Positions 9,058 to 17,751 are shown, counted from the first letter of the stretch. The stretch is 64,000 nt of DNA from Roseiflexus sp. (GCA_025062325.1 JANXAL010000020.1:25142-89141), one strand, 5' to 3'. Made by a program: numbers and translations. Notes: generated from the sequence alone by a model not told the origin.

Positions 9058-9095
9058 ATCTGGAAGCTTGTATTGGCATCGGGTAGTATGCCGCA

Positions 9096-10232
9096 CTATG
9101 ATGATGCCACCGGGACCTGACGCGCGACCGTTGGCGATACCGACAGGAGCGATGCGCTGACCCACCCCGTCGCGGCGGGCGCGCGCACGCGATACCAGCG
9201 CTGGTCGGCGCTGCGCTCGATGATGATGACTGCGTCCTGAACGTTCACCTGCCCCAGGATGCTGCCTGCGCCAGGGGCGCTCTGAATCGGACCAGCGCGT
9301 ACCGCGACTACCGTTGGCTCTGGAGCGCGCTGCAAGGCTCGCGTCTGCGCTGGCGCTGTAATCTTCACCCTGCCGTTAAGGTTGGTAATATCGACACGGA
9401 AAGCAACGGAAAACACGTTTGAGGGCTGCCGACGAACGTTGCCTGCGGCTGTCACCTGAACACGGCGTACCATACCATCGCCGCAGAGCCAGAGTTGCAC
9501 GACACCGCGCTGAATGTTGAGATCGAGCGGCGTATTTGCACTCGTCGCACGCGGCGGCACAAGCGGTCTCCCCAGCGCTCGCAGCGCTGCTGGCGCTGCA
9601 TCAGCGCCTGATTGATACGCCGTACAGCGTTGACCATCAATCATTTCGGTGCGACCGCGAGACATCTCCGCCAGCGGAAGAGCATCCCCTAATCGCCGCA
9701 GTATGTCTTCAAGGCGGTAAGGCGGCGTCAGAAACGACGGCACGTCCGAACCAATGGTATACCAGACCCGATCGGTTGCGCCATGGAGAGGAAGAGGACC
9801 GACGGCATAGGTTACCCCATTTGCGCGTACCGCAGTAATGCCAGTGGTCGGATCGATACCCTGACGCAGTAATTCCGGCGAACGCAAGACGAACGCAAAG
9901 TTTGCGCCGTTGTACTCGCCGGAGTACTCGATCAACATTTCCTCGCGCGCACTGCGTGCACCCGCCACCGTGCCCGCCGCGCGAACCGATACGGCCATCC
10001 GATACGCCGACGCCTGCGATGTGCGCTCCAGCGCCGACGAGAGCAGACGTTCGGTCTCTTGCGCCAAGGGACTGAGCGGCGTCCCTGTGGGGCGTGGCGC
10101 CCCGCCAGGCGCTGACGTAGGAGTGACTGGCACAATTGTCTGCGCCAATACCGGTTCTGCCACCGGTGCAGGAATGGCGACACCTCCCAGCAGCGTCACA
10201 CTCAGAATCAGGACAACTAGACGAAGATGCAT
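9096..10232 (-). CDS. Secreted protein with C-terminal SH3-like domain
   Basis: A 378-residue protein with an N-terminal signal peptide (LRLVVLILSVTLLGGVAIPA) followed by a low-complexity Pro/Thr segment (about 30-55). Residues 60-280 form a beta-rich region with conserved-looking YSGEYNGANFAF, VWYTIGSD and RTEMIDGQRCTAYQSG strands, like the lipid-binding LppX/LprG-type or LolA-like folds. Residues about 315-365 (ILGQVNVQDAVIIIERSADQ, WYRVRA, GWVSASLLSV) are a bacterial SH3-like domain. There is no lipobox cysteine, so it is probably secreted or anchored by an uncleaved helix. The function is unknown. A TATACT box (10276-10271) precedes it on the same strand. Confidence 0.75.
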   Translation of the reverse strand: MHLRLVVLILSVTLLGGVAIPAPVAEPVLAQTIVPVTPTSAPGGAPRPTGTPLSPLAQETERLLSSALERTSQASAYRMAVSVRAAGTVAGARSAREEMLIEYSGEYNGANFAFVLRSPELLRQGIDPTTGITAVRANGVTYAVGPLPLHGATDRVWYTIGSDVPSFLTPPYRLEDILRRLGDALPLAEMSRGRTEMIDGQRCTAYQSGADAAPAALRALGRPLVPPRATSANTPLDLNIQRGVVQLWLCGDGMVRRVQVTAAGNVRRQPSNVFSVAFRVDITNLNGRVKITAPAQTRALQRAPEPTVVAVRAGPIQSAPGAGSILGQVNVQDAVIIIERSADQRWYRVRAPAATGWVSASLLSVSPTVARQVPVASS

Positions 10233-10270
10233 GGCTCGCCATCGGTATCATTCGGACATGTCAGCATCCA

Positions 10271-10276
10271 AGTATA
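10271..10276 (-). promoter_or_regulatory. Likely -10 box of secreted SH3 gene
   Basis: TATACT on the reverse strand, 38 bases upstream of the ATG at 10232; no good -35 is visible. Confidence 0.4.
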
Positions 10277-10327
10277 CCCCAATCGGCGCCGGGATAGGGC
10301 GGGACTTTTGGGGGAGGCGGGGTGAAG

Positions 10328-10366
10328 CGTTGAACGTTGTTCGGTTGAACGTTGAACGTTGAACGT
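10328..10366. repeat. TTGAACG heptamer repeat
   Basis: Four to five loosely tandem copies of the 7-mer TTGAACG. The same heptamer or its complement recurs at 2526-2541, 11286-11308, 16300-16322 and 49712-49740, always between genes. Confidence 0.6.
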
Positions 10367-10416
10367 GTGCACGATCGCATGCCTCTGACACGCCCACGAG
10401 TTCCTCTGCCAGCCAT

Positions 10417-10445
10417 TTGCAAGATCAGAACTTTTGTTCTAAAAT
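10417..10445 (+). promoter_or_regulatory. Promoter with LexA-type operator in spacer
   Basis: TTGCAA (10417-10422), a 17-bp spacer and TAAAAT (10440-10445). The spacer contains the perfect palindrome AGAAC-TTTT-GTTCT (10427-10440), which has the GAAC-N4-GTTC form of LexA boxes reported for Gram-positive bacteria and their relatives. The VanW-like gene begins about 90 bases downstream. Confidence 0.65.
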
Positions 10446-10471
10446 ACACGCCACACGGTCTCTTGGTGAAA

Positions 10472-10497
10472 CAGGCGCCTGAGCACTGTGGCGCCTG
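10472..10497 (+). other. Leader hairpin upstream of VanW-like gene
   Basis: CAGGCGCC (10472-10479) pairs with GGCGCCTG (10490-10497) in the 5' leader between the LexA-type promoter and the start codon. There is no T-run. Confidence 0.5.
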
Positions 10498-10542
10498 CCA
10501 GCGGTCACTCGCGAACCGCCCGCCTGCTGAAGGAGTCGTGCC

Positions 10543-11220
10543 ATGCTGCGACCAAAGGTATCGCTCCGTGTTGCAATGATCGTGCTGATAGTGAGCGCTA
10601 TCGTTCTGTATCTGGACCATCGGTATGCGCCTTCGCCCGTTGTTTTCGGTCGGCCGCTTCAGCAGAACGGGATGTTTGCCCTCATCTGGTCGCAGGCGAT
10701 GGGAGTGACGACTGCATTTGCGAGTTCTTCCTCTGCTCGTTTTGTTCTGGTTGGCGAGAGCGCTCCGTTAAGCCTTGCCGGTGATGTCGGTTACAACGTT
10801 CGCGCAGCGCTCGACGCCAGTAACGGCGCTTTGCGCAATGTTATCATTCGTCCAGGTGAGACATGGAGTTTCAACGCCAGTGTTGGTCCGCCCGCTCGCG
10901 TTCATGTGCGCGTGGTTGCTGGCGTGCCTGGCGGCGGATGGTGCGACCTTGCCAGCCGCTACGTCCAGGCGCTACGCCCGGTATTACCGCCCGAAGCGTT
11001 CGCCTTTTCGAACCATGTGCGCACCACTGGCATCGGGTTGCTGAACGTCGCCGACGAAGACGCTGTCGCCATCTGGAACATTGATGGTCAACCCGGCTCC
11101 TTCGGCGGACGACAGGATCTGCAGATCACCAACACGACCGAGGCGACGCTGCAGTTGGTTGTGGTCGAAGGACCATCGTCGGATCAGATCGTCGTGCGGG
11201 CGCTGCAGGTGGAATGGTGA
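10543..11220 (+). CDS. VanW-like family protein, membrane-anchored
   Basis: A 225-residue protein with one N-terminal transmembrane segment (MIVLIVSAIVLYL, residues 11-23) and an outside domain. Residues 80-150 follow the VanW pattern: NVRAALDASNGALRNVIIRPGETWSFNASVG, then a glycine-cysteine motif, GGGWCDLASRYVQAL. In most VanW proteins this last motif is GGGxCQxST, so the glutamine is replaced here. VanW-like domains occur with cell-wall proteins; their biochemical role is not settled. The start ATG has AAGGAG upstream. The promoter overlaps a LexA-type palindrome, suggesting DNA-damage induction, which would be new for this family as far as I know. Confidence 0.8.
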   Translation: MLRPKVSLRVAMIVLIVSAIVLYLDHRYAPSPVVFGRPLQQNGMFALIWSQAMGVTTAFASSSSARFVLVGESAPLSLAGDVGYNVRAALDASNGALRNVIIRPGETWSFNASVGPPARVHVRVVAGVPGGGWCDLASRYVQALRPVLPPEAFAFSNHVRTTGIGLLNVADEDAVAIWNIDGQPGSFGGRQDLQITNTTEATLQLVVVEGPSSDQIVVRALQVEW

Positions 11221-11611
11221 ATGGGGCGAGAGGCAAGAGGCGCGAGGAGAGATGAACGGTGAAAGAGGGTGCAGGCAGGAAGGTAGAACGTTCCACGTTG
11301 CACGTTGACGGTGAAAATGTCCCATATAAGACATTGTATCATAACGTTCTCGAAGCGTTGTGCTTAAGTTAGGTGTGAAGGTGCAAAGGTGGAAAGGTCA
11401 GGGACGCGCCTGACCCTTTGAGGTCTCTGCCACTGATCAATCTCTCGCCGTGGCGCCTGGCCAGTGGAACGATCCTCGCATTCCGTTTGCGCACGTCCCA
11501 AACTCAAGGCTCTTGGGAGAAGGAGCACGGAGATAAGAAGAAAATGCACGAGTTGAAGGTGCAAGAGTCATGGTTAGGAAACAGGATAGATCACATTTCC
11601 CTATGTGCTGA

Positions 11612-11757
11612 TTCACCGCCCCATTCGTTTCTTCGCTTCCCCATTCGTTGACCCATTCGCTTATTATTCGCTGCCCCATTCGCTGACGCCATTCGTTCCT
11701 TCGCCGCCCCATTCGCTTATTCGCTGCCCCATCCGCTTATTCGCCGCCCTCTTCGCT
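11612..11757. repeat. CCCCATTCGCTTATTCGCTG tandem array
   Basis: Seven to eight degenerate units built from GCCCCATTCGYTTATTCG immediately upstream of the galT promoter region. Confidence 0.75.
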
Positions 11758-11763
11758 TTCCGG

Positions 11764-11769
11764 TATCAT
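11764..11769 (+). promoter_or_regulatory. Probable galT -10 box (TATCAT)
   Basis: GGTATCAT lies 35 bases before the GTG start that has a good ribosome binding site. The same GGTATCAT occurs before other genes (4479, 18100, 43916 reverse). It overlaps an in-frame ATG at 11768, which argues against that ATG being the start. Confidence 0.45.
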
Positions 11770-11803
11770 GCCCGTAGCTTTACACCATTCAGGGGAGGCG
11801 CCT

Positions 11804-12871
11804 GTGTTCTCGCTCACCGATCACCCGCATCGACGATACAACCCGCTGACACGCGAGTGGGTGCTGGTTTCGCCACACCGCACCAAACGCCCCTGGCAGG
11901 GGCAGGTCGAGCAACCGATGCCGGAGCAGCGCCCTGTCTATGATCCGAACTGCTACCTGTGTCCTGGAAACGTCAGAGCGAACGGTGAAGTCAACCCGCA
12001 CTACACACACACGTTTGTGTTCACCAATGATTTCGCAGCGCTGCTGCCGGATATTCCGTCCGGCGAGTACGCTTCGAGCGCCGGATCGCCCGACGATGCC
12101 GCGCCGCCGCTCCTCTACGCTCGCAGCGAGCGTGGCATCTGCCGGGTCGTTTGTTTTTCGCCGCGCCACGACCTGACTCTGCCGGAGATGGATGTCGCAG
12201 CGATCACGCGCGTAGTTAACGTATGGGCGCAGGAGTATGAGGAAATCGGTGCGCTGCCTTACATCGGCTACGTACAGATCTTTGAGAATCGCGGAGCGAT
12301 GATGGGCGCGAGCAACCCGCATCCCCATGGTCAGATCTGGGCCACTGAGCATCTACCATTAACGATTAGGCGCGAGGACGCCGCACAACGCGACTACCTG
12401 GCAGCAACTGGACGTTCCCTGCTAGCGGATTACTTGGCGCTCGAACTCGAACGTGAAGAGCGCCTCGTCTGCGCCAATGATCACTTCGTTGCATTAGTTC
12501 CATTCTGGGCCGTCTGGCCCTTTGAGACGATGATCATCAGCCGCCGCTGCGTTGGCGCCATCAGCGACCTGACGGCGGACGAGTGCGTGGGGCTGGCGGA
12601 TATTCTCAAACGCCTTACAACGCGCTACGATAATCTTTTCCAGGTATCATTCCCCTACTCGCTCGGCTTTCATCAGCGACCCACTGATGGCGCGCCACAC
12701 CCGGCATGGCATCTCCATGCGCACGCCTACCCGCCGCTCCTGCGTTCCGCAACCGTGCGGAAATTCATGGTCGGCTTCGAGTTGCTCGCCGAAGCGCAAC
12801 GCGATATTACGCCCGAACAGGCCGCTGAGCGCCTGCGCAGGCTGCCGGAATGCCACTATCGAACGTCATAA
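11804..12871 (+). CDS. galT: Galactose-1-phosphate uridylyltransferase
   Basis: Transfers UMP between UDP-glucose and galactose 1-phosphate in the Leloir pathway. The 355-residue protein shows the HIT-like double domain: a zinc-site CYLCPGN near residue 50, the catalytic [10 protein letters not shown] near residue 170 (the second His forms the UMP intermediate) and the C-terminal [11 protein letters not shown] zinc or iron site. I chose the GTG at 11804 because AGGGGAGG lies six bases upstream; an in-frame ATG at 11768 lies inside the likely -10 box. Across the intergenic region is a convergent alpha-galactosidase gene, which fits galactoside use. Confidence 0.93.
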   Translation: MFSLTDHPHRRYNPLTREWVLVSPHRTKRPWQGQVEQPMPEQRPVYDPNCYLCPGNVRANGEVNPHYTHTFVFTNDFAALLPDIPSGEYASSAGSPDDAAPPLLYARSERGICRVVCFSPRHDLTLPEMDVAAITRVVNVWAQEYEEIGALPYIGYVQIFENRGAMMGASNPHPHGQIWATEHLPLTIRREDAAQRDYLAATGRSLLADYLALELEREERLVCANDHFVALVPFWAVWPFETMIISRRCVGAISDLTADECVGLADILKRLTTRYDNLFQVSFPYSLGFHQRPTDGAPHPAWHLHAHAYPPLLRSATVRKFMVGFELLAEAQRDITPEQAAERLRRLPECHYRTS

Positions 12872-13020
12872 AAACACGAAGCGACGCAGTTATATAAACC
12901 GCATCGCTTCGTGTTGTCAGGACCCACAAGTAATATCTTAACCGGGCCGGGGGATCCAATGATCCCCCTGGAAATCTTTCCGATTTCCTACACCTGCCCA
13001 ATGGCTGGCGCCCCGGTTCG
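12870..13020 (-). ncRNA. Candidate cloverleaf small RNA with intrinsic terminator
   Basis: Reading the reverse strand, a TATACT box (13031-13026) is followed near 13020 by a four-way junction. The closing stem is AACCGGG (12940-12946) with CCCGGTT (13012-13018). Inside are a hairpin of 12993-12998/13003-13008 (CCTGCC/GGCTGG, one mismatch), a hairpin GGAAATC/GATTTCC (12970-12976/12982-12988) and a hairpin GGGGGATC/GATCCCCC (12949-12956/12961-12968). Two of the loops read ATTG on the reverse strand. About 25 bases later comes a long stem (12873-12887/12901-12915) followed by five T residues that abut the galT stop codon. No reading frame explains it. It does not match tRNA, SRP, 6S or any riboswitch I know. 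Confidence 0.6.
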
Positions 13021-13025
13021 TTTAC

Positions 13026-13031
13026 AGTATA
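13026..13031 (-). promoter_or_regulatory. -10 box of candidate small RNA
   Basis: TATACT on the reverse strand places a transcript start within one or two bases of the cloverleaf's closing stem. The -35 region is weak. Confidence 0.5.
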
Positions 13032-13165
13032 ACGCATTGCACTAAAAAGTGAGTTGCGCTTCGATCACCTCGACGTTGATAACACGTGGTTAACCAGAAG
13101 TTAATCAGGAATGAAGGCTCCTGACGAAGGAGCGCAGGCGAGTCGCCCGAATCGCAACCACAGCA

Positions 13166-13192
13166 CCTCTGTGCCTTCGTGCCTTTGTGTGA
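13166..13192. repeat. Dispersed CTCTGTGCCTTCGTGCC repeat
   Basis: Second copy of the family seen at 9031-9057, placed just past the 3' end of the alpha-galactosidase gene. Confidence 0.5.
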
Positions 13193-13207
13193 GATGATCT
13201 GACGGCT

Positions 13208-14614
13208 CTATCGGTACTCCGGCAACCAGTCGCCATGCGCTGCGATCAGGTCATCCACCAGCGCCCAGATCTGATCCAGGTCGAGTTCAGCGGCGGTATG
13301 CGGGTCGAGCATCGCTGCGTGGTAGATATGCTCGCGCTTGCCGGTCAGCGCCGCCTCGACGGTCAGCGCCTGCACGTTGATGTTTGTTTGCATGAGCGCC
13401 GCCAGATGCGGCGGCAGCGCGCCGATCCTCGTCGGCTGGACGCCGTTTTTGTCCACCAGACACGGCACCTCGACGCAGCACCCCTGCGGGAGATTGTCGA
13501 TCAGCCCGTGGTTGGGCACATTCCCGTAGATCACGCGCGGCTGCCCGGTTTCCAGGCTGTGGATGATCAGCGAGCCATACTCGTGGCTGCGCTCGACCTT
13601 CCCTGCCTCCAGGTCTTCGGCAGCCCTGATAACGTATTCAATGAACTCGTTCGTCAGGTACGGGTTGGTTCTGGAACGTTCACGCATTATGGCGCGCAGA
13701 TCGGAACTTGTGATCTCAGGATGGTCAAGTTTGTACTGCACGAACTCCCACCCCGCCAGTTGCATTTCGCAGCGACGGATGTATTCATCCAGCGGAATGT
13801 TAAACCGCTCAATCAGATCGGGACGGTCGCGCTTGATGAACCAGGGCACGTATTCGCTGAAGTGCTCACTCGACTCGGTCACGAAATAGCCGAGACGACG
13901 GAACACTTCGTAGCGCACCCGGTTCCATGCCGGTACGCGTCCTTCCTCATAGACTTTGCGAATGAGGGGGTAGAGGTCCTCACCATTGCGCTCGAAGCGC
14001 AGGTAGAACGCCATGTGGTTGATGCCAGCGCAGACATAGTTGATCTCTTCCACCGGCACGCCAATATCGCGCGCCAGTTGTTCGGCAGTGCCCTGAACGC
14101 TGTGGCACAACCCGACCGTCTTGATCGTACTGGCGCGGCTGATCGCCCAGCAGTTGATTGCCATTGGGTTGACGTACTGCAGGAATGTCACATTTGGGCA
14201 GACCTCTTCCATGTCGCGGCACATTGAGAGCAGCACCGGGATGGTGCGCAACCCGCGCATAATCCCGCCGATCCCCAGCGTATCGGCGATAGTCTGGCGC
14301 AATCCATATTTCTTTGGCACCTCGAAGTCAATCACGGTGCACGGCTTATATCCGCCGACCTGGATCATACAGATTGCATAGTCTGCGCCGTCGAGCGCGC
14401 GGCGGCGGTCGGTCGTCGCCTCGATTGTCGGGCGCGCATCGAGCGCAGCGGCGACCTTGTGCGCCACGATCTCGGACGTGCGCAGACGTTCCGGGTCGAT
14501 GTCGAACAGCGTCAGAGTTGCGTCAGCAAGTTCAGGGAAGCTTAGGATATCGCCCATCAGGTTTTTGGCGAACACCGTGCTGCCAGCGCCAATGAAAACA
14601 ATCTTTGGCGGCAT
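13208..14614 (-). CDS. melA: Glycoside hydrolase family 4, probable alpha-galactosidase
   Basis: A 468-residue GH4 enzyme, a family that uses NAD+ and a divalent metal to cleave glycosides by oxidation, elimination and re-reduction. Seen are the Rossmann motif FIGAGSTVFAKNLMGDIL at residues 6-23, the GLRQTIADTLGIGGIMRGLR segment near 110-130 (the DTLGxGGIMRxLR form typical of MelA alpha-galactosidases), the catalytic cysteine in LCHSVQG near 180 and the GINHMAFYL metal site near 205. I take the ATG at 14614, which follows GCGAGG; the ORF extends 10 codons upstream without support. Alpha-glucuronidase of the same family is the main alternative. galT nearby favours galactosides. Confidence 0.88.
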   Translation of the reverse strand: MPPKIVFIGAGSTVFAKNLMGDILSFPELADATLTLFDIDPERLRTSEIVAHKVAAALDARPTIEATTDRRRALDGADYAICMIQVGGYKPCTVIDFEVPKKYGLRQTIADTLGIGGIMRGLRTIPVLLSMCRDMEEVCPNVTFLQYVNPMAINCWAISRASTIKTVGLCHSVQGTAEQLARDIGVPVEEINYVCAGINHMAFYLRFERNGEDLYPLIRKVYEEGRVPAWNRVRYEVFRRLGYFVTESSEHFSEYVPWFIKRDRPDLIERFNIPLDEYIRRCEMQLAGWEFVQYKLDHPEITSSDLRAIMRERSRTNPYLTNEFIEYVIRAAEDLEAGKVERSHEYGSLIIHSLETGQPRVIYGNVPNHGLIDNLPQGCCVEVPCLVDKNGVQPTRIGALPPHLAALMQTNINVQALTVEAALTGKREHIYHAAMLDPHTAAELDLDQIWALVDDLIAAHGDWLPEYR

Positions 14615-14894
14615 GGAGAACCTCGCTTTTCCTGTGTAGAGCAATCTTGCTCAGCGTGCACGGCCATTATGCCATATCCCGCACTGTGTCCAGAGGGTTC
14701 TCACGAATGCTAGCGCAAAGGTGCAAAGACGTATAGGTACTGTATTGATTGAGGAGCCCGGCGCCTCTGCATCTTCCTTCGCATCAACCTTACTCGAGAA
14801 ATGCCGCCATGCAGCCAGCGAGGCACCGCAAGGTTATCGGATTACAACCTTCTGGAGAGCAAACGTCAACTGTCACTGATACGCCAGACCTGCA

Positions 14895-14900
14895 TATAAT
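14895..14900 (+). promoter_or_regulatory. Likely -10 box for MBL-fold gene
   Basis: TATAAT with no convincing -35, 113 bases before the ATG. The remainder of 14615-15013 shows no gene. Confidence 0.4.
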
Positions 14901-15013
14901 GGCGCTAACGCTGTCTGCTGCCGCGATCCGTTCCTACCCCCATTCGCTCTTCACCCACGACGCTCTGGCTGAGTCCGGCAGGTTCCTCGCTTGTTGTGCA
15001 AGGAGAATGTGGC

Positions 15014-15976
15014 ATGGAAACGCAACCAGTGGAACTGCAACCCGTGGACGCAGTCGAGATCACCATTCTGGTCGATAATGTCATGGATGCGCTCCTCGCC
15101 AGCACACCCGACGTCCAGCGCGCGCCGTTGCGCTGGGAGAGCTTCGAGCAGGCGCCGCTCCTGGCGGAGCACGGCTTCTCGGCGCTGGTGACAGTTGAGC
15201 AGCAGGGCCAGCGAACATCGATCCTGTACGATACCGGCATGGGACGCGACACGCTGGTCCACAATATGGATGTGCTGGGTGTCAATCCCGCCGATCTCCG
15301 CGCGATTGTCCTGTCGCATGGGCACACCGATCACCATGGCGGCCTGGCAGGTCTGTTGGCGCGCCTCGGTCCCCGGCGGCTGCCGCTCATCTTGCACCCC
15401 GACGCCTGGCGCGAACGCAAGGCAGTATTTCCCGGCGGGAACGAACTTCACCTGCCAGCGCCGAACCGCGCCGACCTCGAACGCGAGGGGGTCACCCTGG
15501 TGGAGCGCCGCGATCCGTCGCTCCTGATCGACAACCAGGTGCTGGTGACCGGTCAGGTAGAGCGCGTGACACCGTTTGAGAAGGGGATGCCCGGACACTT
15601 TGCCCGAACCGCCGATGGTGCGTGGGAACCGGATCCCTGGCTGTGGGACGACCAGGCGCTGGTGGTTAATGTGCGCAATCAGGGGCTGGTCGTGCTCTCG
15701 GCGTGCAGCCACTCCGGGATTGTAAACATTCTCCACTATGCCCGCAAACTGACCGGCGTCCACGACATCTACGGCGTTATCGGCGGTCTCCACCTTTCAG
15801 GGCGGGTGTTCGAGCCAATCATTCCCGACACCGTCGCAGCGCTGGTCGAAATGGCGCCGAAGATGGTGCTACCGGGGCACTGCACCGGGTGGAAGGCGCA
15901 ACATGCGATTGCGCGCGCACTGCCGGACGCCTATGTGCAGACCTGTGTCGGGACGCGGGTGCGGGTGGGGTCATAG
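15014..15976 (+). CDS. MBL-fold metallohydrolase (dihydropterin-type)
   Basis: A 320-residue metallo-beta-lactamase-fold enzyme with the zinc motif SHGHTDHHGG (His102, His104, Asp106, His107), a later SACSHSGIVN near residue 235 and LPGHCTGW near 295. This spacing and the ILYDTGMG segment resemble the subgroup annotated as 7,8-dihydropterin-6-yl-methyl-4-(beta-D-ribofuranosyl)aminobenzene 5'-phosphate synthases, best known from archaeal methanopterin synthesis. In bacteria the substrate is usually unknown. The ATG at 15014 has AAGGAGA seven bases upstream; a GTG at 14996 is an alternative. Confidence 0.85.
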   Translation: METQPVELQPVDAVEITILVDNVMDALLASTPDVQRAPLRWESFEQAPLLAEHGFSALVTVEQQGQRTSILYDTGMGRDTLVHNMDVLGVNPADLRAIVLSHGHTDHHGGLAGLLARLGPRRLPLILHPDAWRERKAVFPGGNELHLPAPNRADLEREGVTLVERRDPSLLIDNQVLVTGQVERVTPFEKGMPGHFARTADGAWEPDPWLWDDQALVVNVRNQGLVVLSACSHSGIVNILHYARKLTGVHDIYGVIGGLHLSGRVFEPIIPDTVAALVEMAPKMVLPGHCTGWKAQHAIARALPDAYVQTCVGTRVRVGS

Positions 15977-16009
15977 CCTGCTGATCGAATGCTTGCAGCA
16001 TTTCCAGAA

Positions 16010-16130
16010 GGATCGGCAAGCCCTTCTGTTGCATCGCCCGTTTTGGGCGTTAGGATGAGCAAACTCTCCCTTCTCCCCTCGTGAGCGAAGAGGGCGGGGG
16101 GAATGAGGGGCAAACCGGCGTCGGGATGCC
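16010..16130. repeat. ~120-bp dispersed repeat (copy 1)
   Basis: Matches 55345-55470 closely, sharing GGCAAGC-CTTC-GTTGCATCGCCCGTTT, a CTCCCCCTTCTCCCC-like block and a GGGGGGAATGxGGGG-like end. The rest of 15977-16375 has two GGCGTGGCG/ACGCCCC mini-hairpins and TTCAACG heptamers, but no gene. Confidence 0.7.
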
Positions 16131-16375
16131 GAAAACGTCCCTCCGAGCGTAACCCTGCCCCGCTCCAACGCACGTTCACCGCGTGCCTACGAGTGTGGCG
16201 ACACCACGCCCCTCCCCGTCGCATGCTCACGGGCGTGGCGATGCAACGCCCCTATACCTCCTATCTTCAACCTGCCACCTTCGCACCTGCAACGTACAAC
16301 ATCTAACATTCAACGTTCAACGCTTGATCATGGTACTATACAAAGGATGCCATCACCGGAGCTGCTACAGAATCT

Positions 16376-17257
16376 ATGAAACTCGCCGTTCTTGCCGACA
16401 TCCACGGAAACTTCCCCGCGCTCGAAGCCGTCGCCGCCGATATTGACTCCTGGCATCCCGATGCTGTCGTTGTTGGAGGGGATATCGTCAATCGCGGGCC
16501 ATCGTCGCTGGCGTGCCTGCGCTTTGTTCAGGAGCGCGCCGCCGATAGCGGTTGGCGCCTCATTCGTGGCAACCACGAAGATTATGTCATTTCCGTGGTC
16601 TACGATCCGACCGACCGACCTGGCATTGAGGGCGTCATCCGGCGCAATGTGCGCTGGACAGCGGATCAGCTCGGCGCGGCGGCTGCGGACCTCGAAAAGA
16701 TGCCGGAGATTGTGCGTCTGCACGATCCGGTTGGCGGCGAGGCGCGTATCGTGCATGCTTCGATGCGCCACAACCGCGACAACGTGCTGGCAACGACGCC
16801 AGATGACGAACTGCGCGAGCAGATCGCCCCACCATGCCCGCTGATTGTTGTCGGGCACACGCATCGTCCGCTTATCCGGCGGATCGACTCGACCCTGGTG
16901 GTGAACGTCGGTTCAGTGGGTCTGCCGTTCGATGGCGACACGCGCGCATGCTACGGGCGGATGGAGTGGCGCAACGGCGCCTGGCGCGCTGAGATCGTGC
17001 GCGTGCCCTATGACCGTGAACGCGCCGATTATGATTTCATCGCAACAGGGTATCTCAAGACAAGCGGACCGGTAGCGCGGTTGGTGTACGACGAGTTTCG
17101 CACTGGCTGGCCCCGCATCTACACTTGGGTGGCGCGCTACCGCGAACCGGTGTTGGCAGGGGCAATTTCGATCGATGAGTCAATTGATGAGTTGCTGGCG
17201 ATTTGCAATGGCGGTCCTCCACCCGACTGGAGGCAACCAGCGGCGCCATTCTCTTAA
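16376..17257 (+). CDS. Metallophosphoesterase family protein
   Basis: A 293-residue calcineurin-like phosphoesterase with all metal-binding blocks: LADIHGNFPALEAV (residues 5-18), GGDIVNRGP (near 38), RGNHEDY (near 63) and VVGHTHRP (near 160). It resembles the YfcE/MJ0936 type of small phosphodiesterases, but with about 70 extra C-terminal residues. The substrate is unknown. The start follows GGAGCTGCTACAGAATCT, a modest ribosome binding site. It converges with the hydrogenase-protease gene, whose stop codon overlaps it by four bases at 17254-17257. Confidence 0.88.
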   Translation: MKLAVLADIHGNFPALEAVAADIDSWHPDAVVVGGDIVNRGPSSLACLRFVQERAADSGWRLIRGNHEDYVISVVYDPTDRPGIEGVIRRNVRWTADQLGAAAADLEKMPEIVRLHDPVGGEARIVHASMRHNRDNVLATTPDDELREQIAPPCPLIVVGHTHRPLIRRIDSTLVVNVGSVGLPFDGDTRACYGRMEWRNGAWRAEIVRVPYDRERADYDFIATGYLKTSGPVARLVYDEFRTGWPRIYTWVARYREPVLAGAISIDESIDELLAICNGGPPPDWRQPAAPFS

Positions 17258-17751
17258 CGGGTCGGACGTCCCTGAAGGGGTCGAACATCGACTCCCCATG
17301 ATCGGAGTTCCTGCACCACAGCATCGACCAGGGCGTCAAGACGCGCTTCGCATTCGGGGGTCAACTCCAGCCCTGGTTCCGAGACCGCTGGCTCCATTCC
17401 CCACAGCACCAACCGCTGCGGTGATGACCCCTCTCTGCCGTGAAGGGCGATCAATTCCTGCAGACGAACATCGTGCGGCAGCAGATGCATGGCTTCGGCG
17501 CGAGCGATCTCTTCCCCCTCGAAGCGCACAAGCGTGCCTGATCGCCTGCCGGTATGAACAGCGTCAATGATCAGCACATCTTCAACGCCATCGAGAAACG
17601 CCAGCAACGACAGTCCGAGCGCACCGGCATCGATGACTTCCACCCCTTCGGGCAAGACATACCGCTCCAGAAGACGCTGCAGCGCATGAACGCCCACTCC
17701 TTCATCGCGAAGAATCACATTCCCCAACCCCATTACGAGAATCGGCGCCAT
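17254..17751 (-). CDS. Hydrogenase maturation protease
   Basis: A 165-residue member of the HyaD/HycI/HoxW family, which clips the C-terminal extension of the NiFe-hydrogenase large subunit once nickel is inserted. Motifs are GLGNVILRDEGVGVHAL (residues 7-23, with the first nickel-sensing acidic residue), the second acidic site in VIDAGALGLSLL near 45 and the histidine in LLPHDVRLQEL near 95. The ATG at 17751 follows GAGAGGAG; an in-frame ATG 8 codons upstream is an alternative. No hydrogenase subunit genes lie in the window, but hypF does, 43 kb away. Confidence 0.88.
   Translation of the reverse strand: MAPILVMGLGNVILRDEGVGVHALQRLLERYVLPEGVEVIDAGALGLSLLAFLDGVEDVLIIDAVHTGRRSGTLVRFEGEEIARAEAMHLLPHDVRLQELIALHGREGSSPQRLVLWGMEPAVSEPGLELTPECEARLDALVDAVVQELRSWGVDVRPLQGRPTR

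Larger units (their letters stand above)
11221..11803. other. Repeat-rich intergenic region
   Basis: No gene supported. It holds relics of the GAGGCGAGAGG and TTGAACG repeats, a small hairpin (AATGTC 11316-11321 with GACATT 11330-11335), a copy of the CTGACC(T)TTTGAGGTCTCTGCC repeat near 11409-11434 and a tandem array at 11612-11757. Confidence 0.6.

Noticed and set aside
9001..9060. Possible tRNA because of TTCGAACC near 9018
   Set aside because: No acceptor, D or anticodon stem can be drawn around it on either strand.
10330..10366. TTGAACG heptamers as LexA or other operators
   Set aside because: Spacing between the GAAC and GTTC parts is not four bases and the same heptamers occur in many gene-free gaps, so they are treated as repeat DNA.
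12940..13018. The cloverleaf read as a tRNA
   Set aside because: The 7-bp closing stem is suggestive, but the arms have 4-5 base loops and there is no D loop, anticodon loop or T loop sequence.
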